Assembly (NCBI GenBank): GCA_003667245.1
Contig: RCNN01000326.1
Span: forward strand, 1-21,215
Direction: 5' to 3'
DNA: 21,215 bases
Origin: Heterostelium multicystogenum
Lineage: Eukaryota; Evosea; Eumycetozoa; Acytosteliales; Acytosteliaceae
Shown here: one piece after another, positions 1-8,153 of the stretch
Layout: each line of letters begins with the position of its first letter
Position numbering within the stretch: the stretch's first letter is position 1
Notes under the pieces: model-generated
Told to the model about the DNA's origin: nothing
The model's input: only the letters and a program-made list of their open reading frames with translations
The model's database searches: none
Translations under genes and position numbers: made by a program

Positions 1-1155
1 AAATAGATACACCTCCACAGCCCAGTAGCAAAAGAATAGACATAGGTGTCCAGTATTGTGAAAAAATAATAAGAATTAAATAAACAGAAAATGGGGGACT
101 GAATATGATGCACATATGATTAGTTGTTTGGTACCAATAGATGCTCAAAAAGTCATTCTTGAATGACTAAGTAACTTACCTTTAGGAATATAATTTAGGA
201 ATCCAATTGCTAGCTGTCCTCCATATCTAAATCTTTTGTTAATACCATGTGCCATTGTGAGATACATGACACCAAAGTAATTGAATAAAAATCCAATAGC
301 AAGACCTTTCCAATAGTCATTGATTGTACCAGAGGCTTCACCTTTAGTTCCAAATTCTGTTCCAGCAAGTTCTAAGCATCAATCTCAGAGTTATCAGCAT
401 TCCATTCAATAAACCAAGACCGGCACCATCCTAGTTAGAATTCCACTCATCTCTGGGTATCTACATACTGCATGTGGTGTACTATATATCAAAAGTGAAT
501 ATTGGATTCTAATGAAATCTCTAGATTAATAAACATACGTTTCTTCCACACTATAAACAGCTTTAAAATCACATGCACCAACACGCAAGGGACATCTGAT
601 TTTCGCTTGATCTTGGTTATCCTGATAGGTATAGTCCAGGTTATTTATCCATCGATTCGACACACTCAGACAACTAGAGTCACATGTATCACCTGGTTTT
701 TAATCCAACACATCCAATCTGGGCGATATTAACCGACAGATTATAATCTGGGATTGGTCTATATTGAAGCGCACTAAAGTAAAATTGAGCCATCAGATTA
801 GAAAAGAAAATCGAATCAAATGAAGGAGAGAATCGATTGGAATTGGTAGTTACGCATCGCAATTAATAGAAAGTTGACTTTGTACATATGCTCGACAGGT
901 TGGATCGGATGAGCAAGAGTCGTTAGCAGCTTGGAACACCCATGAATCCAATGGTGTATATATGGAAGCACAGGCACAGCATGATGGCAGAGATCCGTAC
1001 TGCGGTTGGATTGTATAATACAAATAGAGAATCAACAATGGAAAATATAAAATCATGATAATACCGGCCAAAGGATTCCTACTGCCCTTCTTCTCTTCCT
1101 TGAACTTTGGATTCAAATCCATGTTCTCCAAGAACTCAATGGTTTTCTCCATCAT
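1..1155 (-). CDS. Unrecognised multi-exon membrane protein, 5' part (runs off left edge)
   Basis: I do not recognise the family. The ATG at 1155-1153 opens exon 1 (1155-854): a charged, probably cytosolic N-terminus (MMEKTIEFLENMDLN), then a hydrophobic span near residues 31-52 (AGIIMILYFPLLILYLYY) and a Cys-rich stretch (SCCACA, SCSSDPTC). An intron (853-774, GTAACT...TTTAG) leads to exon 2 (773-539), which continues the Cys-rich part (GLKPGDTCDSSC, RCPLRVGACDF). A second intron (538-482) leads to exon 3 (from 481), with WFIEWNADNSEIDA, ELAGTEFGTKGEASG and a second hydrophobic span (GLAIGFLFNYFGVMYL). A GTAAGT donor lies near 177-182, and hydrophobic coding resumes near the left edge. At least three one-base frame breaks are needed: T5 at 697-701, one near 440-450, one near 376-380. 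A type II start followed by a disulphide-rich lumenal or extracellular loop and further membrane spans is inferred from composition. Exons 1-2 are well supported; the rest is less certain. Confidence 0.6.
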
Positions 1156-1639
1156 TTTTCCACTAAAATAATAAATAAATACTAACTATTCAAATAGTTT
1201 ATATGTTTATAATAATAATAGTAATAATATACGGTTTTCTATATATATATATATAGGATCTGTTATAACTAAAGAAATATGATAGCTAAATACTAAAATA
1301 AGATCAAATAAATAAAATCTTTATAGCTAAGACTGATAAGACATTACTATTATTAACAAGAGTAGGTAAAGGATATGGTAGAGTGTTGAGAGCAAAGTTT
1401 AGAGATTCTGATTATTTAATTAATCTTGTTTTGTTATTTACTACAGACGTAACTCTGCACTTTCTATTCAGAGATATAAATATATTATATGATAATATTA
1501 TTAAAGTTTATAAATAAAATCACAACACCACATATGCAATAACTTTGACGTGTATGTAGTAGTAGTAATATATAGATAGCAACACTTCTTTCAAATGCTG
1601 AACTAATGTCTGTCTAACTAGTTTATTTTGTTCGAAAGT

Positions 1640-1667
1640 GAAGGTTGAAGGTTGAAGGTTGAAGGTT
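1640..1667. repeat. Microsatellite (GAAGGTT)x4
   Basis: Four perfect head-to-tail copies of the heptamer GAAGGTT are followed by degenerate copies (ATTGGTT, GAAGTT). It is non-coding and lies about 490 bp upstream of the minus-strand gene start. Confidence 0.9.
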
Positions 1668-1910
1668 ATTGGTTGAAGTTGTAGACGTCAGGATGCTTGA
1701 TAAACTATAATAATAAAGTTTAATATTAGTTGTTTATTGTTTATTATAATGTTGTTGTTGGGGTGGGGTTTAGCAGATAGTTGAGTTCTACCCGAAAGTC
1801 AATAAATAATATAATATAAGGTGAATAAATAAACTATTGCATTTTTTATGAATGAAAGCCCGACCTCCAGACCACAGTGCAAATCTTATTCTTCAATACT
1901 AATGAAAAAT

Positions 1911-1953
1911 AAAAATCCTTTGCAATAAAAGGGCACTTTGCAAAGTGATTTTT
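1911..1953. repeat. Imperfect inverted repeat / hairpin
   Basis: The left arm AAAAATCCTTTGCAA (1911-1925) pairs with the right arm TTGCAAAGTGATTTTT (1938-1953), with one bulged base and a 12-nt loop. A perfect 14-bp palindrome, CACTTTGCAAAGTG (1934-1947), overlaps it, so two alternative foldings are possible. Function unknown. Confidence 0.6.
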
Positions 1954-1974
1954 AGCAATTTCCCACTTTTCTCA

Positions 1975-1996
1975 TTACCATCAACAATGATGGTAA
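1975..1996. repeat. Perfect 9-bp hairpin with 4-nt loop
   Basis: TTACCATCA (1975-1983), loop ACAA, TGATGGTAA (1988-1996). It lies 21 nt after the preceding hairpin. It is not followed by a T-run typical of Pol III termination until about 2075-2081. Function unknown. Confidence 0.65.
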
Positions 1997-2560
1997 ACTA
2001 TCAAAATACATTTCCTCTCATTAATTAACGAAGATAGCTACTTAGCTTACCAAACTGTAATAGAAATTAATCAACTTTTTTTGGTATCGATCTAAAGATC
2101 TGATTCTAATGATGAGGTCGAGCTTTGTACAATCATTGGATTCTAGTGATAGTAGTTGTTGCGGTGTAGTGATGAATGTTTCTACACTGTTGCGTTTTAA
2201 CTTTCCTCCTTCAACTCAATGTTGGGGTTTGATTTGGTTATCATTACTAGAGTCTCGGTACTTGGTGATTTATCAATCTTTCTGACTGCTTGATGAGTGG
2301 GTACCAACAGAATGATGCTCAGTGAAACTGAGCCTAGAGAAGATGTTTGATGATGAAGCAGAACCATTATTTGTTTAGTTTTAGAATGTTCAGTTGGATG
2401 TTGAAGATTTGGTTGGTGTGGTGTCTGCTACGGGTTGCAGCTACATTTACCAACAGTATTTCGTTCCATAGGTGATGGCTGGATTGGTGATGTCATTGGA
2501 CGTAATTAATATGCAAATCCACCCACTTACCATTTTATTTTTGTTTAGGGATAGGGCCTA

Positions 2561-2576
2561 ATTTCATTAATGAAAT
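2561..2576. repeat. Perfect 16-bp palindrome beside a repeated octamer-like element
   Basis: ATTTCATTAATGAAAT is a perfect palindrome. The 9-mer ATGCAAATC occurs just before it (2511-2519) and overlapping its right end (2575-2583), both in the same orientation. This may be a dimeric transcription factor site, but that is inference from symmetry only. Confidence 0.5.
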
Positions 2577-2672
2577 GCAAATCATTTTGAGTACTCATAC
2601 CCCAATGCATTGGAGAGTGTTATATAAAATTACAAAAAATCAATTAATGGTGAACAAACAATATCGTGCCGT

Positions 2673-3163
2673 GTTGTTTATCTGAGGAAGAAATATATCA
2701 TCAACAAACTGTATCTTTATTGTGAATTGCTTTGTAATTTAGGAACAGTCCTATGTGGGGTGATGATAACTAGTTTGAACTTATATCAAAAATGCATTAT
2801 ACCTTTGATGTTGTTTAATAGGAATGATGGGATATAAATAACTTTGTGATGGTACTATGTTCCTGGACTCATTGGTGGAGATTGGAGATATATATTGATC
2901 ATCAACCACAATGTTGTTTATCTGAGTAGAAAGAAATACATCCTCAACACTCTGAATCTTTATTGTGAATTGCTTTATATTTCAGGTATACTATATAATG
3001 TAGGTGAGGATAACTAGTTGAGCTTATATCAAAATAGTTTACATCTGATGAATTTGTTTTTTAGCAAAATAGAAAATGATGCGATATAAATAACATTATG
3101 AGACTGAGTTCATAGACTCATTGTTTGAGGTAGTAGGTGATATATATTGAGCATCAACACCAC
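2673..3163. repeat. Diverged ~240-bp tandem duplication (two units)
   Basis: Unit A is about 2673-2912 and unit B about 2913-3163, in direct orientation. Shared landmarks occur in the same order: GTTGTTTATCTGAG (2673 and 2913), TTTATTGTGAATTGCTTT (2716-2733 and 2959-2976), GATAACTAGTT (about 2764 and 3008), CTTATATCAAAA, GATATAAATAAC (2831-2842 and 3083-3094), GACTCATTG, and GATATATATTGA followed by CATCAAC. Between these blocks the copies carry many substitutions and indels, so the duplication is old. No ORF is conserved between units. Each unit carries a TATAAATA element, so duplicated promoters or a pair of small non-coding transcription units are possible readings. No third copy follows. 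Confidence 0.85.
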
Positions 3164-3262
3164 AGAAGCCAACCATCAAAAATCATATGAAAGTGGCTTC
3201 TAATAAAATCTTAGGAGGCAACATTCATATTACTGTATTATGAAAGCATTAACAAATATATT

Positions 3263-3286
3263 ATTTATTTATTTATTTATTTATTT
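3263..3286. repeat. Microsatellite (ATTT)x6
   Basis: Six tandem ATTT units lie in the AT-rich upstream region of the secreted-protein gene. They are followed by T-runs near 3367-3403 and a TATA-like stretch (about 3424-3431) just before the ATG at 3451, a usual dictyostelid promoter and leader composition. Confidence 0.8.
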
Positions 3287-3450
3287 AATATGATTTGTTT
3301 AATAAGCAACAGAAGGATTCCATTGGTATAAATTAACATTTGCCTGTTCTATTTATTCATCAACTATTTTTTTTTCTTATCCACAATTCCTATATTTTTT
3401 TTTCCTAACAACAACTACAACACTATATATTAATTCCAATAAGATTAAAA

Positions 3451-6400
3451 ATGGCTATGAAAATTCCATTTTTAATTTTATTATTATGTATCTCATTAAC
3501 TATGGTTATGGGTATGTTGATAATGAATATCCAAAAAACCAGGAATAGACTGGAATCTGGAAATTATTTTTATTTTTTTTTTGGATTCTAATCAGGAAGA
3601 TTATTCTTAAAAATTAGGTAAACCACTGGAATGCTCCGGATCTATGATCAAACAGTTGATCAATGGAAGATTTGTTTGTGCCCAAAATAACCTTGACGTT
3701 TGTCAGTTTATTCAATGCGGAAGAGGTCATGTTTGTGCTTCAGTTAGAAATAGAGGTGTTTGTGTCCCTGTAAAATGTGATACACCATCATCATCAACTG
3801 TTGCTTCTACCGTTGCATCTACTGCCAGTACCATTGCAACCACCACTGCCACTACCTCTGGATTGCCATCAGGTGGCGCTAGCACTGTTGCTTCTACCGT
3901 TGCATCAACTGCCAGTACCATTGCACCACCAACTGCTACTACCTCTGGTCTTCCATCAGGTGGTGCCAGCACCGTTGTATCCACCATTGCATCAACTGCC
4001 AGTACCATTGCAACCACCCACTGCCACTTCCACTGGTCGTCCATCAAGTGGAGCTAGCACTGTTGCTTCTACCATTGCATCAACTTGCCAGTACCATTGC
4101 AACCACTACTGCCACTACACTGGTCTTCCATCAGGTGGTGCTAGCACTGTTGCTTCTACCATCGCATCTACTGCCAGTACCATTGCAACTACCACTGCCA
4201 CTACAACTGGATTGCCATCAGGTGGTGCTAGCACTGTTGCTTCTACCGTTGCATCTACTATTGTTTCAACAGCAAGCACAGTCGCATCAACCACTGCTTC
4301 AACAGTTGCCACTAGTTCTTACAGTTGCTTCAACAGTTGCTTCAACAGTTGCCTCAACAGTTGCCTCAACAGTTGCCTCAACAACTGCTTCAACCACCAA
4401 TCAGGCATCAACAATGACTCAAACAACAACTGCCAGCACTGTTGCATCAACAACTGCCACTGGTACAAGTCCTTCTTCAGGTACAAGTCCTTCTTCAGGC
4501 ACAGCTTCCAGCATTGCATCAAACAGTTGCATCAACTACTGCATCTACTACAGGACCAGCATCTACAATTACTCAAACAATACTGCAACTACCACTGCAA
4601 CTCTTGGTGCACCAAGTTCAATTGCATCGACAGTTGCTTCCACTGCATCGATAGTGCATCAACAACACAAACTCTTTAGCACAGTTGCCAGTACAGTCGC
4701 CAGTACAGTTGCATCTACAACCGCATCAACAACTGGTGCAGGATCTACAATGACACCCAACCACAACTGCATTCAACAACTGCATCGACCACTGCAAACA
4801 GGAACCAGACCTTCAACCATTGCATCAACAACTGCAACTACAACTGCAACTACAACTGGCCCAATGTCATCCATTTCTGCAACTACTACTGCAACCACAG
4901 TTGCCACATCAACTGGAGTGACAGCCACATCCAATCCAACCCTTGGTGCAACTGGAACGGCAACTGCAACGGCAACTGCAACATCCAACCCAACCCTTGG
5001 TGTAACCGCAACAGCAACTATTGCAACAGCAACATCTAATCCAACCCTTGGTGCAACAGCAACATCTAATTCCACCCTTGGTGCTACAGCAAACATCTAA
5101 TCCAACCCTTGGTTGTAACAGCAACAGCAACTCTTGCAACAGCAACAGCAACTATTGCAACAGCAACAGCAACTATTGCAACAGCAACAGCAACATCTAA
5201 TTCAACCCTTGGTGCTACAGCAACACTAATCCAACCCTTGGTGTAACAGCAACAGCAACTCTTGCAACAGCAACAGCAACTATTGCAACAGCAACAGCAA
5301 CATCTAATCCAACCCTTGGTGCTACAGCAACATCTAATCCAACCTTGGTGCAACTGCCACATCTAATCCAACCACAAGCAACAGCAACAGCACAACAGCA
5401 ACATCCAATCCAACCACTTACAAGTACCCCTCCAAATGTAGACCTTATCCTTCACTGGATTGTTGATCAAAAATGGAGATTCAACTACACAATCCAGCGA
5501 CCAGGTTATCCTGTTACTTGTTGATCTGACAAAATCTGATGGAACTGTGTTACAAACAGTGACTACATGGGAAAGAAGTGGAAGTACTTTTCCCAGCAGT
5601 CAAACTTTCAGTTGGACACAAGGAGACTATTGTTGGAAATGTAAAATTCCTGAGTAAGTCAAAAATAGTAAAATAATGGTAACTACTCTACTAATAAGCA
5701 TATATAAAACAGCGGATACACTGTAGCTCCTAAATTAATAAGTACACCAAGGAACCGGAAGTGATATTTATAAGAATCCATTTGACTCGGGGATCTTTTC
5801 TGTTTCACTGCAAATCAAGAAGTTGATGTCTATGGAGCATTGACTAAAACTGTAACTTCAACAGAGATTAGATTACATGCATTCATTGACCAGAATGGCG
5901 ACTCTACAATTCAAAACCTCTGAGCAAAGCCTTGATAGTTACTGTAAACTTAAAGATCCATCTGGAAAAGAGGTCACATCCATTGACTACAAGCCAAGAG
6001 CTTCTGCTTCTTCATTCCCTGCAACTACTATACATTAGAGGTTCTGGTCAATACTGTTTCGAAATGTCCAATTCCAGAGTAAGTGGAATATTAATTTAAT
6101 TTATAATATGTAATTATAACATCTAACATTTATTAAAAACAAATATAGTGGATATACAGTTGCTGATCAGATAGGAACAGTATTTGATGCATTGAAGAAT
6201 CCATTGGCTGCAGTGGAACTGCATGCTTCCAGGCGATGGAAAACCTGTTGATGCTTATATGGGTTACAAATCTACTAAAGTAAGTGCTTCTAGAATAATA
6301 ACAAAAATACAATCAAAAGCAACTAACTGGTGTAATAAAATCAAGGAATATACTACTAACATAAGACCAGCTTATGACGTAATATGAATGGAGAGGATGA

Positions 6401-7198
6401 CTACGGTGAGCCATACGTTCAAAATATGACTATTAAGCTTGTAGATTCCAATGGACAAGTTTACTATGAAGGTGTAAGACATGACACTGGCAATAATTTC
6501 CCTGGAGTTCCAGGTTGATCTAAATTGGGCCATTGTGGAGACTATTGTGTTACTATACGGATCCAAAGGTGTATTGAAGAAATTTGATGCCAAAACTACA
6601 GCCAATGTATTTTGATTCCACTGGTAAACACTGTTTCACTCTCAATGATCAAACAACCACCAATGTGTATATAAAGCTTTAGATTTTGTGCACCAGCCAG
6701 CGAGTGATTTCTTTACATGGGACTTCTATGCTTTTTGATGACAAAGTAGGTAAATTCATATAAAATATTTTCATTGTAATTAACCATTTCATTCTATTCA
6801 TAGAATGGTAATTTTGTTAGAGATGCAGATGAGGCATTCCTCCCTGTAACGATTTAAACAGTACAATGCAGATTATAATATCCCACCAACTATCCAATAG
6901 TAACTCTTAATACTAAAACAGATCTACCATATGCCCCAAATGATAAATGTAATTAAAGGAAATAATTGCTTTGATGTCAGTAATATTCCTGATGGTTACG
7001 AAGTTGAAGTGATAGTAAGTATATTTAGATTTATATTTTTTGGTCAAATTGTAAACTAACTTTTTGTCAACAGGGCTATAATACCGCAAGTAGAAAATTC
7101 GGCACTACTTCTTTTTGTGCAACTGCAACCGTGGTGCCACCTTTGGAATTGGTTTAAAGAAAAAAAGCTTAAATGTTCTATTAATTCTCCAGAGGTAA
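3451..7198 (+). CDS. Secreted follistatin-like / mucin-like / SdrD-B repeat protein (colossin-like), frame-broken
   Basis: Exon 1 (3451-3511) encodes a signal peptide, MAMKIPFLILLLCISLTMVM, after an A-rich leader (AAAA before ATG). Intron 3512-3617 (GTATGT...TTAG) joins exon 2, which starts GKPLECSGSMIKQLING and gives a Cys motif (CQFIQCGRGHVC, GVCVPVKC) like follistatin/FOLN domains of dictyostelid surface proteins. From about 3781 to 5400 the protein is Ser/Thr/Ala/Val repeats, probably heavily O-glycosylated. After that come about four modules with SdrD-B/CNA-B-like features: LLIKNGDSTTQSS, LHAFIDQNGDSTIQ, DVNMNGEDDYGEPYV and NGNFVRDADEAFLPV. Modules end in Cys-x-I-P-D-G-Y motifs, interrupted by introns at 5654-5712 and 6079-6148. 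Further introns are 6280 to about 6365, about 6750-6805, and 7018-7072. A stretch ending GIGLKKK closes near 7198; another frame stops at 7157. Frame must shift many times, so the exact product cannot be given. It is probably an extracellular matrix or adhesion protein (inference). An AATAAA lies at 7206. Confidence 0.72.
3790..4260 (+). repeat. 87-bp minisatellite in the mucin-like exon
   Basis: Units start at 3860, 3947, 4035, 4122 and 4209 (spacing 87, 88, 87, 87), preceded and followed by partial copies. Each encodes 29 residues, from GLPSGGASTVAS through STASTIA to a Thr-rich end. The 88-bp spacing marks a one-base insertion (a CCC run near 4016-4020). The 4035 unit also contains a compensating +1 and -1. 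Repeat collapse or base-call error is likely here. Confidence 0.88.
4925..5385 (+). repeat. Degenerate TSNPTLG-coding repeat array
   Basis: About nine copies of an ACATCTAATCCAACCCTTGG core encode TSNPTLG (variants TSNSTLG). They are separated by GCAACAGCAACA-type triplet runs encoding Thr-Ala. Spacing is irregular (about 30 to 100 bp), and single-base gains or losses (for example CTTGGTTG near 5110 and ACACTAATCC near 5221) break the frame. The region continues the Ser/Thr-rich stalk of the secreted protein. Confidence 0.85.
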
Positions 7199-7362
7199 TT
7201 GGTGAATAAAAATAACTTTGAGCCGATTCTTTTGCTTGTCCCACAAACAATATTTTACTATTTTATTTTATTTTGAAGATTTCTTCAAAGGTGTTGGATT
7301 CTCTAGTTTGTTTAAATGTCTTTACAATATTGGTCTCAAAACTGTTCAAGAAGTTAACCTAA

Positions 7363-7835
7363 CTACGATATCTTGTCTAACATTTCAATTTCTCCCAATG
7401 TTTTATTGTTTGATGTGTTGAATAACTTAAATAACAACTCTCTGAACTTTGTTACCTCTTCTGGCGTATATTTACTTTGATTGTCGTCAATCCCATTTTG
7501 GATACTTAATTTTGATGCGAATATGTTAGTCTAAATAATTCATCCCTGGTGGTGTTATTGATTTGATTCATCAAAGAAATCATTGATAGAGTCACCCATA
7601 CCACTAAATCATCTTCTTGGGTAATCAGTTTTGCAAGAATCTTGAGAAGATCTGCAATCTACTCTGTGCTGTATAGAGATCTGGTTGACATTGGGTATAT
7701 CTCATCAATATCATATATTCTACTAGAATTAGTGATTGAAACAGGAATACTAGGTCTTCAAGATTTAAGGTCGATACAAGGGCAGGAAAAGTTTGACGAT
7801 GAAATTTCTAAATGTCTAAGATTTACATACCAGTA
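7363..7835 (-). pseudogene. Broken coding remnant, unknown family
   Basis: On the minus strand one frame runs from YWYVNLRHLEISSSNF near 7835 through NSSRIYDIDEIYPMST and IADLLKILAKLITQED to ELFRLTYSHQN, interrupted by two in-frame stops. A second frame then continues with SIQNGIDDNQSKYTPEE and GEIEMLDKIS, ending at the TAG at 7365-7363. Composition (Leu/Ile-rich amphipathic stretches alternating with polar loops) looks like protein-coding DNA, perhaps alpha-helical repeats, but I do not recognise it. Related fragments may reach about 8010 (SGDFLPKLAPLISPQQKR). Given errors elsewhere in the window, it may be a functional gene with bad base calls instead of a pseudogene. It lies tail-to-tail with the secreted-protein gene. 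Confidence 0.4.
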
Positions 7836-8153
7836 TTAAATTATTGGATCTACTGTATTCTTGTTGAATAACAAGAAATGTGAAGAGCTTTGAACGAAGG
7901 AGAAATAAATAATCGACCGAACACATTTAAGTATTTATGATCCTCCTTATAAACCTTTTTTGTTGTGGACTTATTAATGGAGCAAGCTTCGGCAGGAAGT
8001 CTCCAGATCAAGTAGTAATTAAATAGTTGTATATAATATAATAGATTGTTTTTTGTTTTATTTTAAGTATTAAATTTTTTTTTTAATTCTATTTAAAAAA
8101 AAGGTGATAGTTGTGTGCGGAATGGTTGTTTGGTGTTTCATATTATCTGTAGT
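7836..8153. other. AT-rich spacer downstream of eIF4G
   Basis: This separates the minus-strand remnant from the 3' end of eIF4G. It contains long T and A runs (about 8048-8102) that, on the minus strand, lie about 50 nt beyond the eIF4G stop and could serve in 3' end formation. No gene or structured element is evident beyond possible extensions of the broken remnant. Confidence 0.5.

Larger units (their letters stand above)
1156..3450. other. Divergent intergenic region (2.3 kb)
   Basis: This lies between the 5' ends of the minus-strand membrane-protein gene and the plus-strand secreted-protein gene, so it probably holds both promoters. I see no convincing gene. The longest small ORF is 58 codons (2109-2285, plus). 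The segment around 2050-2500 is richer in G+C than its flanks. Repeats and hairpins inside it are listed separately. A CCACCCAC element (2519-2526) is the complement of a G-box-like GTGGGTGG, the type bound by the dictyostelid G-box binding factor; the match is short and about 925 bp from the downstream ATG, so its meaning is uncertain. Confidence 0.6.

Noticed and set aside
2109..2285. 58-codon plus-strand ORF starting MMRSSFVQSLDSS in a relatively GC-rich stretch
   Set aside because: No continuation by splicing in either direction, no recognisable motif, and length within chance expectation.
3727..5362. Long open frames on the minus strand and in other plus frames across the Ser/Thr repeat region
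   Set aside because: They mirror the triplet repeats of the mucin-like exon. The plus frame continuous with the signal peptide and Cys motif explains the region.
3790..5385. CRISPR-like regular repeats
   Set aside because: The units are contiguous coding minisatellites with no unique spacers, in a eukaryotic gene.
7239..7246. TCCCACAA, matching the upstream element of dictyostelid small RNA genes
   Set aside because: An 8-bp degenerate match is expected by chance, and no TATA element plus structured RNA at the expected distance was seen.
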